The notes: generated by a model from the sequence alone, not told the origin. A stretch of DNA of 64,000 nt from Psychrobacter glacincola (GCF_904846215.1 NZ_CAJGZK010000008.1:62001-126000); one strand, 5' to 3'; counted from the first letter of the stretch, positions 9,580 to 19,514 are shown. Made by a program: numbers and translations.

Positions 9580-11281
9580 TTAAATATACACTCTGTATTT
9601 TATTGAAGTTCATCTTGCATATTTGAATACCTTGTAGTGAACCATCTTCATCATTATGAAGCTGAAAATATTCATCGCTGCAAGTATAATAAGGTATACC
9701 AAATTGACTCTGAATACTCTTATTCTCACAGTATGGGTTATTATGAAGACAAAAATCATATGTTAATTGTTTAGTTATATTTAATTTTAGCTCTGGTGAA
9801 TTCTCTTCAAAATAACTTAATGGTAGGTATTTCCAATCTATACAATGAATATCAGGATTGGAATGTCTATTTCTATCATCTTCGAAAATCCCATTCATTT
9901 CAGCTAAAAAAATAGATTCGGAAATACCATTTAAATAATATAGTTTTGAGTTTATTTTTTTTACAATCAGACTGTTATATTTTTTAGATATTTTCCTAGG
10001 GTTTCTAAACCCCATTACTTCAAACTTATTTATAAATTTATTGAAAGCACTTATTTTCATTTGTTCAGAAGCTTCATAATTAATTAATTTTTTAGATGAA
10101 AAACTAACAATTATATATTCATTATTGAATATATTTCTATTCTTCTCCACTTTATAAGATATAATTCCCTGATTAAATAATAGCTCTATAAAGGATGATA
10201 TATCATTATTTTTTACCACTAAATCAGGTCTCATCCATCTTTTATTTTCATTAAACTTTATATAAAAATTATTATCAAAACTTCTATCTATTAATATACC
10301 GAAACCACCAAAATTTCTTCTTATAATATTATTTAACTTGTTTTCAAAATTCAATTCTGAATCGCAATAAAGTATTTCACTTTTATCTAGATTATTAATA
10401 AAAAAAGTATTACAGATATCTTCCCATATTTGAGAGAAGTTATTTATACCCCAAAAGCCTTCTTCGTTTTCATTATCAAATATCAGACCACTATATAGAA
10501 ATTTCTCGACGGCATCGTACATTAACCAGTAAGACGAGTCTTTGTAAGCAGTGTATCTATGCACTAAATCCAAACGATCTTTTAATATTGTTATAGTAGA
10601 GTCAAAAGTATGTTCGTTAAAAAGCCCTTGCTCGGCTGTTAAATTTTTGTAGGAAAAATTATAAGCAATATCTTTTATTCTGTCATTTATATCGTAATCA
10701 AGCTCAACTAGTAACTCATTGTAGATGTAACAGTATATCTCTATGATTTCTGCTGGAATACCTTGAATAATATTTCTTTCACCAACCATAAAATCAATAA
10801 TAATACTATGATTTTTTAGAAAAACCCCATTATTTATTAAACTATCAATTCTAGAGTAATCAATTTCTTCTACTAGACCTGATTGCTGTATCAAAGTTTC
10901 AATGTCTAGCTCTTTATGCACTTCTATCATACCTTCAATCATTTCAATTTTACTGTACATAATAACTTCGTTATCATTACTATCAGTAAAACGATATGAA
11001 CCATTACCTTTAACAGAAACATTATCTTTTGACTGGGGCTTATCATCAAGAATTTTTTCTACATTTTTCCTTTCATCTACAAATTTTTTAAAAGTTTTAT
11101 ACATGTTAAAAAATACATATTTTACATTATTATAATTAGGATCAAAGTCCTCAAAACCTCTCGGTAAAATGAAATGCATTTCTTTTGTATTTCTATCTTT
11201 TCTAATGCCAACAAAAGAACCGCACTTTCTCTCCTGTGACTCCTTACCTTTGATTATCTTTAATTCATCAAAATTAAACAT
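9572..11281 (-). CDS. LlaJI-like PD-(D/E)XK restriction endonuclease subunit
   Basis: A 569-residue protein paired with a McrB-type AAA+ protein. The N-terminal FVGIRKDRNTKEMHFILPRGF recalls the LPxGF opening of LlaJI-family endonucleases. A candidate PD-(D/E)XK site is NPDIHCIDWKYL (D476, D482, K484), followed by a basic/hydrophobic helix with KQLTYDF, like the DaKYY...KQ pattern of LlaJI/McrC-type nucleases. A second RPDLVV lies near residue 353. I start at the ATG at 11281, giving an eight-base overlap (ATGTTTAA) with the upstream stop; an earlier in-frame ATG would overlap by 62 bases. Expected role: DNA cleavage driven by the GTPase partner. Family placement is from remembered motifs and could be wrong in detail; nuclease function is inferred. 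Confidence 0.68.
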   Translation of the reverse strand: MFNFDELKIIKGKESQERKCGSFVGIRKDRNTKEMHFILPRGFEDFDPNYNNVKYVFFNMYKTFKKFVDERKNVEKILDDKPQSKDNVSVKGNGSYRFTDSNDNEVIMYSKIEMIEGMIEVHKELDIETLIQQSGLVEEIDYSRIDSLINNGVFLKNHSIIIDFMVGERNIIQGIPAEIIEIYCYIYNELLVELDYDINDRIKDIAYNFSYKNLTAEQGLFNEHTFDSTITILKDRLDLVHRYTAYKDSSYWLMYDAVEKFLYSGLIFDNENEEGFWGINNFSQIWEDICNTFFINNLDKSEILYCDSELNFENKLNNIIRRNFGGFGILIDRSFDNNFYIKFNENKRWMRPDLVVKNNDISSFIELLFNQGIISYKVEKNRNIFNNEYIIVSFSSKKLINYEASEQMKISAFNKFINKFEVMGFRNPRKISKKYNSLIVKKINSKLYYLNGISESIFLAEMNGIFEDDRNRHSNPDIHCIDWKYLPLSYFEENSPELKLNITKQLTYDFCLHNNPYCENKSIQSQFGIPYYTCSDEYFQLHNDEDGSLQGIQICKMNFNKIQSVYLNA

Positions 11282-12317
11282 TATAACTTTCAACTCTTTT
11301 AATAAAATTATCAATTTTTGTAGAAAAATCTCCAAAAGTTATTAACTCATTTTTATCTTTAATATCTAGTAATTCCAAAAGGGGTTTTTTATCTCTAGTA
11401 AATACACTATCCCAAATAAAGAACATCAGCTTACTTTGTACTACTGATTTTGAAATCACGTCACCCTTTATAAAGTACTTTCCAACTTGCTTATCTTCTA
11501 TTCCCCGAATGTAGGAATGGTTGTTTTTAATAAATGAATTTAACTTTCTAATAAAACTCTCCCAATCCGACCTGTTATTAAATGCAGTACCTCCAGACTT
11601 AATTAGATTTGAATTTATATCAATGAACTCCCAATCCCAACGTCTCTTAAATGCACTATCCATATAATAGATAGAGCTATCAGAAGTATTCATAGTGGCT
11701 ATTATTGATAAATTTGGTGGAATTCTTATAGTTTTATTTATTAAATCGAAATTTAAAAATTTTAATTTTTGTTGTAAACTCATAATACTTTGGCTATTAA
11801 AAGGAGGGATACTTAAATGAGTAATCTCATTATTTTTCTTTGAAAAGTCTCCATCTAATAACTCCAATAACTTAATGAACATTACACCATTAATACTGGT
11901 TGTATAGCTAGACCAGCCATCTTCCTCTCTATCTAATAATTGGAATATAGAACCAAAAATAGCAGAAGAGTTTCCTCTGTTTATCTCATCAATAACCAAC
12001 GCTACATTTTCTACCTCTTTACCCTCAATCTTGTTTTCGTGCTTATCATAAGTACTTAGAATATTTTTATAAGCTTGACTTAACGCTTTTAAAAAATGAC
12101 CTTCATAGAAATTATATTCTACCTGCCCATCTTGCGTCATGGGTAATAATTTACCCATAAAGTCACCATGAGTATACTCAGGATGAAACACTGCCTTAAT
12201 GATGTTTTCAGGTTTATTTATTTTAAGCTCTTCAGGTATGATTGTTTTATCAATCATATAACTTTTACCAGTACCAGGACTGCCAAAAATGATTTTTTGA
12301 ATAGGTTTAGAACTCAT
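11274..12317 (-). CDS. McrB-type AAA+ GTPase, restriction subunit
   Basis: A 347-residue AAA+ (AAA_5) protein. Walker A is GSPGTGKS (residues 12-19). The McrB-type FHPEYTHGDFMG follows at about 44-55. Walker B is VALVIDEINRGN (105-116), and MNTSDSS (209-215) with the sensor/arginine segment FKRRWDWEF matches the McrB NTxD and RRF/W blocks. It lacks the N-terminal DNA-binding domain of E. coli McrB, so it is a bare motor. Target recognition must lie in the partner proteins. The ATG follows GAGA by six to seven bases and starts a three-gene minus-strand operon. The sequence is markedly AT-richer than valS beside it. GTP rather than ATP use is inferred from family. Confidence 0.88.
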   Translation of the reverse strand: MSSKPIQKIIFGSPGTGKSYMIDKTIIPEELKINKPENIIKAVFHPEYTHGDFMGKLLPMTQDGQVEYNFYEGHFLKALSQAYKNILSTYDKHENKIEGKEVENVALVIDEINRGNSSAIFGSIFQLLDREEDGWSSYTTSINGVMFIKLLELLDGDFSKKNNEITHLSIPPFNSQSIMSLQQKLKFLNFDLINKTIRIPPNLSIIATMNTSDSSIYYMDSAFKRRWDWEFIDINSNLIKSGGTAFNNRSDWESFIRKLNSFIKNNHSYIRGIEDKQVGKYFIKGDVISKSVVQSKLMFFIWDSVFTRDKKPLLELLDIKDKNELITFGDFSTKIDNFIKRVESYNV

Positions 12318-12452
12318 TATATTTTCTCTAAATTATTTGATAGTATTTATGACCGTATCACAAAATTTTGTCTTGCTCTATTCATATTGACTAGCTTATG
12401 ACAAATGTATATAAAGATGCTCATTTGCCATAAGAAGTGAACTTATTATTTA

Positions 12453-15407
12453 TTACAACGCCTTTAATTCTTCCATCTGCGCCGTCATCGCTGTCAACTG
12501 CCCTTCTAACTCAGCCAATTTTGCTTTTTCAGCATCGACCACTTCGGCTGGTGCTTTACTAACAAAGCCTTCATTATCCAGCTTACGCGAGATACCTTCC
12601 GCTTGACCTTTCAACTTATCATATGACTTACCCAAACGCGCTAGCTCAGCGGTTGGATCGATCAGACCTTTCATTGGGACAAGCACACGTAGCTGACCGA
12701 CCATACTTGATGAAGATAGCGGCACATCATCGCCTTCTTTGACGATCTCTAAGCTCTCTACCTTAGCAAGCGCTTTGAACTGGTTTTTGATACGTGATAG
12801 ACGCGCATCTTCATCAGCAGAGATATTTTGTAGTAGCACGGGCAGACGTACGGCGTTGCCCAGTTTCATCTCACCACGGATATTACGGACGCTAGCGATT
12901 AGCTCTTGTAGCCACGCCATATCCGCCTCAACCTGCTCACTGATTTGTGCATCATCGGTTTGTGGATAGTCAGCAATCACGATGCTTTTGGTATTTTTAC
13001 GACCCAATAGCGGTGCCACTGTCTGCCAAATTTGTTCAGTCAGATACGGCATGATTGGATGGCTAAAGCGTAACGCCGTCTCTAGCACGTGCAGCAATAC
13101 GTAGCGGATTTGTGCCTTACGCTCATCCGATACCGAGTCATCGTTTAGACTGGCTTTGGCAAGCTCAACATACCAATCACAGTACTCGTTCCAGATAAAC
13201 TCATAGATATCTTGGCTGACCATATCAAGGCGATACTGAGAAAAATGCTGATGAATATTGGCAACCGTTGAGTTTAGGCGACTCATAATCCACTTTTCTG
13301 GTAATTCCCATACGTCAGGATTTGCCACTTGGTCGATAGGCTTAGCATTGCCTTCGCTATCGACGCAGTTCATCAGTACAAAACGGCTGGCGTTCCAGAT
13401 TTTATTACAGAAGTTACGATAGCCTTCGACACGCTTGAGATCAAAGTTAATATCGCGACCGGTACTGGCAAGCGAGGTAAAGGTAAAGCGCAGTGCATCC
13501 GTACCAAATGCTGGGATACCTTCTGGGAACTCTTTACGCGTTTGCTTTTCGATTTTGGCCGCGTCTTTCGGGTTCATCATATTACTGGTGCGTTTTTCAA
13601 CCAGTGCTTCAAGCTCAATACCGTCGATAAGATCGATAGGATCTAAGACGTTACCTTTCGATTTTGACATCTTTTGACCATTGCCATCACGTACTAGACC
13701 ATGCACATAGACGGTCTTAAACGGTACTTGCGGCGTGCCATATTCGTTTTTCACGAAGTGCATGGTCATCATGATCATGCGGGCCACCCAAAAGAAGATA
13801 ATGTCAAAACCAGTGACCAACACACTGGTCGGGTGAAAGGTTTTCAGCACGCGCGGATCCGCATTGACGTCCGCCCAGTCAAGCGTACTAAACGTCCATA
13901 GACCCGAGCTAAACCACGTATCGAGGACGTCGTCATCTTGGCGCAAGGTGACATCATCGCTTAGATTATATTTACTGCGTACTTCCGCCTCATCACGCGC
14001 CACATAAATCTCGCCAGTCGCATCGTCATACCATGCAGGGATACGATGTCCCCACCAGAGCTGACGGCTGATACACCAGTCTTGTAGATCCGTCATCCAC
14101 GACATATACATGTTTTTATATTGTGCAGGGACGAACTCAATACGACCATCTTCTACCGCCTCAATCGCCGGCTTGGCAAGCTTGTTTACGGCGACGTACC
14201 ATTGATCGGTCAACCATGGCTCAACGATCGTACCGCCACGCTCAGCACGCGGTGCTTTTAGCGCGTAATCTTCTATTTCCTCTAGCCAGCCTTGCTCGCC
14301 TGCTTGCTCGACGAGGAATTTACGCGCGGCAAAACGCTCAAGTCCTGCATACTCATTAGGCGTAGTCTCTAATGTTGACTCACGCGTTTGCAGGTCAGGA
14401 TAAACTTCCATCGCTGCTAAGATATTGGCGCGCTCATCTAAGATATTAATCAGCGGTAACTCATGACGACGACCCAATTCATAATCATTAAAATCATGTG
14501 CTGGGGTGATTTTTACGCAGCCCGTACCGAAGTCTTTTTCGACATAATCATCAGCGACGATAGGCACGACGCGACCAGTGATTGGCAAGGTAATAGTTTT
14601 GCCGACTAAATGCGCATAACGCTCATCGCTAGGATTGACCGCGACAGCAGTATCACCAAGTAAGGTTTCCGGACGCGTGGTGGCGACGACCAGATAGTTT
14701 TTGCCATCTTGGGTAGTGATATCTTTATCGGTGAAATGATAACGGAAATGCCACAAGCTACCTTTTTCATCGTGATTTTCGACTTCTAAATCTGATAGCG
14801 CGGTTTGGAATTTAGGATCCCAGTTCACCAAACGCTTACCGCGATAAATCAGACCATCATCGAACAAACGAACGAATACTTCTTTTACCGCATTGGACAA
14901 TCCATCATCCATCGTGAAGCGCTCACGCGACCAGTCGACCGAGCTTCCCAAACGGCGAATTTGGCTGGTGATATTGCCGCCCGACTCTTCTTTCCATTCC
15001 CACACTTTATCGACGAAGTCTTCGCGCGTCATATCACGGCGCTTGATACCTTGGGCCTCCAAACGACGCTCAACGACCATTTGCGTTGCGATACCTGCGT
15101 GATCCGTACCGGGTTGCCACAGCGTATTGTCGCCATCCATACGGTGATAACGGGTTAGCGCATCCATGATGGCATTATTAAAACCATGACCCATATGCAG
15201 CGAGCCGGTGACATTCGGCGGTGGCAAGGCGATAGAGAAGGATTCGTCTTTATCAAAGGTCGGCTGAAAATAACCACTTTCTTCCCAGCCTTGATACATG
15301 CCTGCCTCGACTTCCGCAGGATTATAGGCGTTTTCAAGTTGGCTTAGAGCAGCTTGGATAGATTGGGTCAGGTTAGTTTTGCTGCTTTGAATATCAGGAG
15401 TGCTCAT
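12453..15407 (-). CDS. valS: Valine--tRNA ligase
   Basis: A 984-residue class Ia aminoacyl-tRNA synthetase that charges tRNA-Val and edits threonine. The HIGH-type motif is [13 protein letters not shown] (about residues 62-74) and the KMSKS loop is [10 protein letters not shown] (about 575-584). The CP1 editing domain includes [15 protein letters not shown], and the anticodon-binding and C-terminal coiled-coil arm ([15 protein letters not shown], ending in a heptad-rich segment) are complete. The N-terminus is some 25 residues longer than in E. coli. Ribosome-site signal at the ATG is weak. The AT-rich McrB-like operon begins 135 bases downstream on the same strand. Confidence 0.98.
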   Translation of the reverse strand: MSTPDIQSSKTNLTQSIQAALSQLENAYNPAEVEAGMYQGWEESGYFQPTFDKDESFSIALPPPNVTGSLHMGHGFNNAIMDALTRYHRMDGDNTLWQPGTDHAGIATQMVVERRLEAQGIKRRDMTREDFVDKVWEWKEESGGNITSQIRRLGSSVDWSRERFTMDDGLSNAVKEVFVRLFDDGLIYRGKRLVNWDPKFQTALSDLEVENHDEKGSLWHFRYHFTDKDITTQDGKNYLVVATTRPETLLGDTAVAVNPSDERYAHLVGKTITLPITGRVVPIVADDYVEKDFGTGCVKITPAHDFNDYELGRRHELPLINILDERANILAAMEVYPDLQTRESTLETTPNEYAGLERFAARKFLVEQAGEQGWLEEIEDYALKAPRAERGGTIVEPWLTDQWYVAVNKLAKPAIEAVEDGRIEFVPAQYKNMYMSWMTDLQDWCISRQLWWGHRIPAWYDDATGEIYVARDEAEVRSKYNLSDDVTLRQDDDVLDTWFSSGLWTFSTLDWADVNADPRVLKTFHPTSVLVTGFDIIFFWVARMIMMTMHFVKNEYGTPQVPFKTVYVHGLVRDGNGQKMSKSKGNVLDPIDLIDGIELEALVEKRTSNMMNPKDAAKIEKQTRKEFPEGIPAFGTDALRFTFTSLASTGRDINFDLKRVEGYRNFCNKIWNASRFVLMNCVDSEGNAKPIDQVANPDVWELPEKWIMSRLNSTVANIHQHFSQYRLDMVSQDIYEFIWNEYCDWYVELAKASLNDDSVSDERKAQIRYVLLHVLETALRFSHPIMPYLTEQIWQTVAPLLGRKNTKSIVIADYPQTDDAQISEQVEADMAWLQELIASVRNIRGEMKLGNAVRLPVLLQNISADEDARLSRIKNQFKALAKVESLEIVKEGDDVPLSSSSMVGQLRVLVPMKGLIDPTAELARLGKSYDKLKGQAEGISRKLDNEGFVSKAPAEVVDAEKAKLAELEGQLTAMTAQMEELKAL

Positions 15408-15526
15408 AATAAAAAGGTCTTTTGTGAATAATGAATGTGGTCAAATAAATACGTTAAAAATAGGGAAAATAATGAATAGAGTGATTTTAACGCAGATAGC
15501 AGGATTTTGTTAGATGCTAAGGCAAT

Positions 15527-16105
15527 TTAAGCGTATAGCGCTTCGAAAATAGATTTTATTCTTGGTTGATTTCTGCTCAACCAAAGATGACATATTTTAA
15601 AAAAATCTCTTTTTAGAGCAAATAATGTTTTAGGGTCATTATATCCTCTCTGAACATATCCCATATACTTATCACCAACAGCTTCATCTATACAGTAAAG
15701 AGAATTGGTGAAACCATCTACATCTTGTAAATTATTATCGTAACTGAAAAACTCTTCGAATTTATAGTAAAGCCCCGCCTCACCATTATCCAGGATATTA
15801 TAATTTTCTGGCTGTACATTATGCTTATTAATTATCTGATAAGTATAAATCCACTTAGCCTGCTCTGTGTTAATGTCTGGAAAGCCTAAATTAAAAATCG
15901 CCCTTTGAAACGCTTCTTTATTGCCTCTCGGATATATAGGGTCATCATCAATTATCGATAACATCTCATGATCGTAGTATTCGTTATCGAGTAGGTAATG
16001 AGTGTATTCGACAATTTTCTTATCGGATAATAAATCAAGCTTCAGAAGACTAGCCGTCACTGCCATCTCGCTTTGCCAAGGACTATATTTGGATAATGCT
16101 CGCAT
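15527..16105 (-). CDS. Hypothetical protein
   Basis: A 192-residue soluble protein with many acidic and aromatic residues and no recognised domain. It starts MRALSKYSPWQSEMAVTASL; GGTGAG lies a few bases before the ATG. Segments such as YTHYLLDNEYYDHEM, NILDNGEAGLYYKFEEFFSY and DEAVGDKYMGYVQRGYNDPK suggest an all-alpha or mixed fold. Size, acidity and lone position next to an acquired region recall immunity-type proteins, but no toxin gene lies beside it and this is a weak guess. It is convergent with nothing and lies between valS and a divergent FNT transporter. Confidence 0.7.
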   Translation of the reverse strand: MRALSKYSPWQSEMAVTASLLKLDLLSDKKIVEYTHYLLDNEYYDHEMLSIIDDDPIYPRGNKEAFQRAIFNLGFPDINTEQAKWIYTYQIINKHNVQPENYNILDNGEAGLYYKFEEFFSYDNNLQDVDGFTNSLYCIDEAVGDKYMGYVQRGYNDPKTLFALKRDFFKICHLWLSRNQPRIKSIFEALYA

Positions 16106-16262
16106 AACCTCTCACCACTATATTAAAACACTAGATTTGACTAAGAATCAGGATCAAGAATTAACAACAGCAATTAGCTGAATACTAAACATAATAGATT
16201 ATAGTCCTACTATAGAATAGACAAGATACTAAAATCATTATCTGATAAATAGCGAGCTGACC

Positions 16263-17348
16263 GTGTCCAAAGATACTGAGCATACAAATAACTCTCAAGC
16301 CAATAACGTCGACAATAAAAATGTCATCGATGAGACTGCGGACTATGATTATAAAGCTGAAGATAAACAAGAAGGTGATATTGATAGCAGTGAAACTGAT
16401 ACTACTGATGCCACTGAAAATTTAGAAGACCACGAATTTTCAGAAACCATCAGTGATGATGATCAGGCCTCCATCAAAGAAGTCGCTAGCGATGACAATC
16501 TTAGCGCGCCTAAAAGCTATGCCAGTATCTTAGTTGAACAAGTCATCGATGCCAAAGAAACCTTTAACCGCTCACTTGGCTCTTTATTTACCAGTGCCTT
16601 TACCGCTGGGCTTGAAATTGGCATCAGTTTATTTGTCATCCTAGCGGCTTTTGCGCTACTGCGCGAGGTAATACCCAGTCATTATGCAATGGTATTGGCG
16701 TCGCTATTATATCCAATCGGTTTTATCATCGTCGTTATCGGTCAGTCGTTATTATTCACTGAGCAGACATCCCTTTTAAGCTTGCCCGTACTCAATAAAA
16801 TCGAACCACTATGGAAGCTGCTACGGCTTTGGGGAATTGTCATCGCTGGTAATATTGTCGGTGGTTGTCTGTTTGCCGCACTAATGATTGGCTTGGGTAT
16901 TCATATGGATCTGTTCAGCGTTGCTGACATTGATGCGTATGCGCAGCATGTTTTAGACTTTGAGTGGTGGGTGATATTTGGTAGCTCAGTATTAGCGGGG
17001 TGGATGATGGGTGTGGCGGCTTGGCTTGTGACCTCAGCGCGCGATACCCTTAGCCGAATCGTATTAGTCACCCTGATTACCGGTAGTATTGGCTTCTTAG
17101 GTTTGCATCATAGTATCGTTGGCAACATCGAGGTATTCTCTGCCTTGTTGTATGGCAATACCGTCAGCCTAATGAGTTATTTATGGTTTTTAGTGGTGGT
17201 ACTGGTGGGCAATACGGTAGGCGGCGTGGTGTTTGTTGCGGTACTCAAAAACCGTACTTTCTTATTCGATATCGCTAAAGTAAAAGAACAAACGGCTATT
17301 GATAAAGCGGAGGCAAGAGTGGTTTTAAAAGCCCGTCGACCTCGTTAA
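16263..17348 (+). CDS. Formate/nitrite transporter (FNT) family protein, YfdC-like
   Basis: A 361-residue membrane protein. The first 90 or so residues are very acidic and low-complexity (rich in D, E, N, T). The remainder has six predicted membrane spans in the FNT/aquaporin-like fold: FTSAFTAGLEIGISLFVILA, LYPIGFIIVVIGQSLLFTEQ, then GNIVGGCLFAALM, AGWMMGVAAWLV, a central GFLGLHHSIVGN with the family's His segment, and LVGNTVGGVVFVAVL. The pattern fits YfdC-type FNT proteins rather than FocA/NirC. The start codon is GTG; no Met occurs before the membrane core, so this start is the only sensible choice. Substrate unknown; monovalent anions are the family norm. Confidence 0.82.
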   Translation: MSKDTEHTNNSQANNVDNKNVIDETADYDYKAEDKQEGDIDSSETDTTDATENLEDHEFSETISDDDQASIKEVASDDNLSAPKSYASILVEQVIDAKETFNRSLGSLFTSAFTAGLEIGISLFVILAAFALLREVIPSHYAMVLASLLYPIGFIIVVIGQSLLFTEQTSLLSLPVLNKIEPLWKLLRLWGIVIAGNIVGGCLFAALMIGLGIHMDLFSVADIDAYAQHVLDFEWWVIFGSSVLAGWMMGVAAWLVTSARDTLSRIVLVTLITGSIGFLGLHHSIVGNIEVFSALLYGNTVSLMSYLWFLVVVLVGNTVGGVVFVAVLKNRTFLFDIAKVKEQTAIDKAEARVVLKARRPR

Positions 17349-17432
17349 CCACTCAGCCTTAGTTTTCGTTTGGTATTATTTAAGGCTTAACATGATAGAT
17401 ATAGCTTGAAAGATGTAGATTAAAATATATAT

Positions 17433-17471
17433 GTCCCATAACAAACTTTGAGGCTTTAAGCTGTTATGGGA
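17433..17471. terminator. Hairpin between convergent transporter genes
   Basis: TCCCATAACA / TGTTATGGGA, ten perfect pairs around a 19-base loop, between the convergent FNT and BASS genes. There is no long T tract, so termination is uncertain. Confidence 0.45.
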
Positions 17472-17524
17472 TCACATGACCACTCAATCTTAATAATTAA
17501 ACGATGTCTATCACTAACCCATCT

Positions 17525-18448
17525 CTAAAGCATGCGTGCCGCCAAAACACTACTTTCTATTTCAGACTTCTTAACCTTATTATACTTAGCGCTAAATACT
17601 CTGACTAAAATACCGGCTGTTAAGAACATAATTAAAGTATAAATAGCTGGGGTCATCGACATTTTATAATTGGCCAATAGCGTCAATGCCATAAATATCG
17701 ATAACGTGCTGTTTTGTAAGCCGACCTCTAATGTCACTGAGGTTCTTTGTGCTAAGTTTAAGCCTAACCATTTACTGGTATAGTAACCAAGCGCCATGGT
17801 TGAGAGATTCAATAATAAAGACACAGGTCCTGTGGCGATTAGGGCCTCAACGATGATATCTCTTTGCACATAGATCAAAAAAACCACCAATAACGTCAAA
17901 AATATAACCCCGAATCTAGACACATAAAGCTGTGATTTATCAGCCACTTTTGGTGCAAAGTGTTTGATCAGCATACCAATACTAATAGGCACTATGGTCA
18001 GCACGATTAAGGTGATCATTGTTTTTAACACGGGTAACTGAAATTCGCTGCCTGCTCCCATAAAGTGCACCAACGAAAAACTCAGAACGACCGGAATACT
18101 AAATACGGTAATGACACTGGCAATCGCTGTCATAGTGACAGATAACGCCACATCACCTTTCGCCAAATAAGTAAACAAGTTTGAAGTAGTGCCACCCGGA
18201 CACAGCACCAGTAACATAACCCCTACCGCATACTCAGGCTCTAAGGGCATGATATTTGCCAGTGCAAAGCCAATAATCGGCAAAAGCAACAGCTGATTGG
18301 TCAAGCCAATACCAACCGCTTTGGGATATTTTAGAACGCGTTTAAAATCATTTGCAATGAGGGTCAAACCCATACCCATCATAATCAAGAATAGGCAAAT
18401 GGGAATGATAATTGAATTGACTAACGTGACTATCTCAAGACTTTCCAT
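17525..18448 (-). CDS. Bile acid:sodium symporter (BASS) family protein
   Basis: A 307-residue membrane protein with about nine to ten spans. Family hallmarks are the glycine-rich MMGMGLTLIANDFKRVLKYPKAVGIGL segment near residues 22-48, LVLCPGGTTSNLFTYLAKGDVALSVTMTA near 100-128, and the second sodium-site block EVGLQNSTLSIFMAL near 241-255. BASS carriers import organic anions with sodium; bacterial members often carry pantoate, 2-keto acids or similar, but the substrate is not identifiable here. An AGGGA site precedes the ATG. It is transcribed alone, convergent with the FNT gene. Confidence 0.92.
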   Translation of the reverse strand: MESLEIVTLVNSIIIPICLFLIMMGMGLTLIANDFKRVLKYPKAVGIGLTNQLLLLPIIGFALANIMPLEPEYAVGVMLLVLCPGGTTSNLFTYLAKGDVALSVTMTAIASVITVFSIPVVLSFSLVHFMGAGSEFQLPVLKTMITLIVLTIVPISIGMLIKHFAPKVADKSQLYVSRFGVIFLTLLVVFLIYVQRDIIVEALIATGPVSLLLNLSTMALGYYTSKWLGLNLAQRTSVTLEVGLQNSTLSIFMALTLLANYKMSMTPAIYTLIMFLTAGILVRVFSAKYNKVKKSEIESSVLAARML

Positions 18449-18745
18449 AACTACATCCCTGTAAATAAGACCTACTTATAGATCAATTTATAATGATTAA
18501 ATGATGTCTGATTAGCGATCCTTGCTAATCGTTTCTGGTAACTGACATCACTACCGTTTTTATACTCTGTCATTTTTACTCATCGACAATAATTAGGAAA
18601 CGGTAAAGGAAGTATATAGCGGTCAAGTTATCTTCATTTGCTTTATTCTGCTACTCACCAGTCAAGTATGGTTTATTACGCTTAAAAGAAGGATAGTACG
18701 TTCTTTATGAATACAGGATAATTGAAACTCAATTGTAAGCACTTT

Positions 18746-18938
18746 CTAATTACCGCTGCCGCCACCGCCCCCAGATCCGCTGTCAGAACCGCTGTCACCA
18801 TTGTCGCTATTTTAAAAAAGCATACATTAGCATGAGTCCAAAATAATTTTTAAAAGCAACGTAGTTTGTTCTTTTATGATGCGGCACTGATGTGATATGC
18901 AGGTTAATGCAAATTATTGAGTATAAATATGGCAGGGC
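18746..18938 (-). pseudogene. Possible remnant of a small membrane protein with Gly/Ser/Asp-rich tail
   Basis: In the otherwise empty stretch upstream of the BASS gene, one minus-strand frame reads VAFKNYFGLMLMYAFLK (a possible membrane segment) and stops at an A-rich run. A neighbouring frame immediately continues NSDNGDSGSDSGSGGGGGSG before its stop. A single frameshift would join them into a short protein with a typical disordered Gly-rich tail. No start or homologue is recognised, so this may be chance. Confidence 0.28.
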
Positions 18939-18969
18939 TTAGGTTTATAGCACTTAAGATAATGTCAAC

Positions 18970-19030
18970 TATAGTCAAAATATTCTAAAAAACACTACGG
19001 TACTGCTGGTATAAATTTTCACTGACTATA
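18970..19030 (-). repeat. Dispersed hairpin element, internal-deletion copy
   Basis: A 61-bp unit starting TATAGTCAAAATATTCT, running through the type 1 right arm (CGGTACTGCTGGTATAAATTTT) and ending CACTGACTATA. It is the element in reverse orientation with the whole apical core and most of the second arm removed but both ends kept. It lies 13 bases after the end of the adjacent minus-strand gene's stop codon. Confidence 0.75.
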
Positions 19031-19043
19031 AAGCAACCATACT

Positions 19044-19514
19044 TTAGGTCTGCTCGTCGGTCACAACTGCTGTACCGTAAGCGATCGCTTCGACCATACT
19101 ACCCAATTGATTGATATTACTGACTTCAAGACGAAGACCATAAATATGATTATAACCTTTTGCCTGCGCTTGGGTGCGCATACGTACCAAGGCTTCACGG
19201 CGGGCGCGTGCTAGCAAAGTCTCATAGGTCGTTAAGTTTTTACCAAATATGCTTGATACCCGCGCAATGACCATTTTAAAATAATCCTGCGCAATCACCA
19301 CACTACCAAGTACCAATTCGCCTTGCGTATTATCAGCAAGCACTGGCTGATAGAAACGTTCAGTGGATACAATAATATGACTTAGGGATTTTTCTGAAAT
19401 CGCTAACTGTGCTAGATGTTGGCGCTCATGACGTGCGCCAAAAAACCAACCCACCACAAACAGGACGATAAGCGGTGAATAGTTCATCAGCATTTGGGAG
19501 AGAGAGTTATTCAT
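19044..19514 (-). CDS. Membrane-anchored YbjQ/UPF0145 family protein
   Basis: A 156-residue protein with an N-terminal membrane anchor (LIVLFVVGWFFGARH, about residues 15-29). It is followed by a YbjQ-type domain (Pfam 'putative heavy-metal-binding', UPF0145): VLGSVVIAQDYFKMVIARVSSIFG, then TYETLLARARREALVRM and KGYNHIYGLRLEVSNI. The domain forms pentamers in solved homologues; its biochemical function is not established. It is the second of a tandem pair with the soluble YbjQ gene upstream, 75 bases apart on the same strand, so the two may act together. The ribosome site is weak. Confidence 0.8.
   Translation of the reverse strand: MNNSLSQMLMNYSPLIVLFVVGWFFGARHERQHLAQLAISEKSLSHIIVSTERFYQPVLADNTQGELVLGSVVIAQDYFKMVIARVSSIFGKNLTTYETLLARARREALVRMRTQAQAKGYNHIYGLRLEVSNINQLGSMVEAIAYGTAVVTDEQT

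Noticed and set aside
15527..16105. Toxin-immunity pair around the 192-residue unknown protein
   Set aside because: The protein has an immunity-like feel but no toxin or delivery gene is adjacent.
16198..16216. TATAGTCCTACTATA-like palindrome upstream of the FNT gene
   Set aside because: It resembles joined element ends (possible excision footprint) but is too short and lacks arms; chance in A+T-rich DNA is likely.
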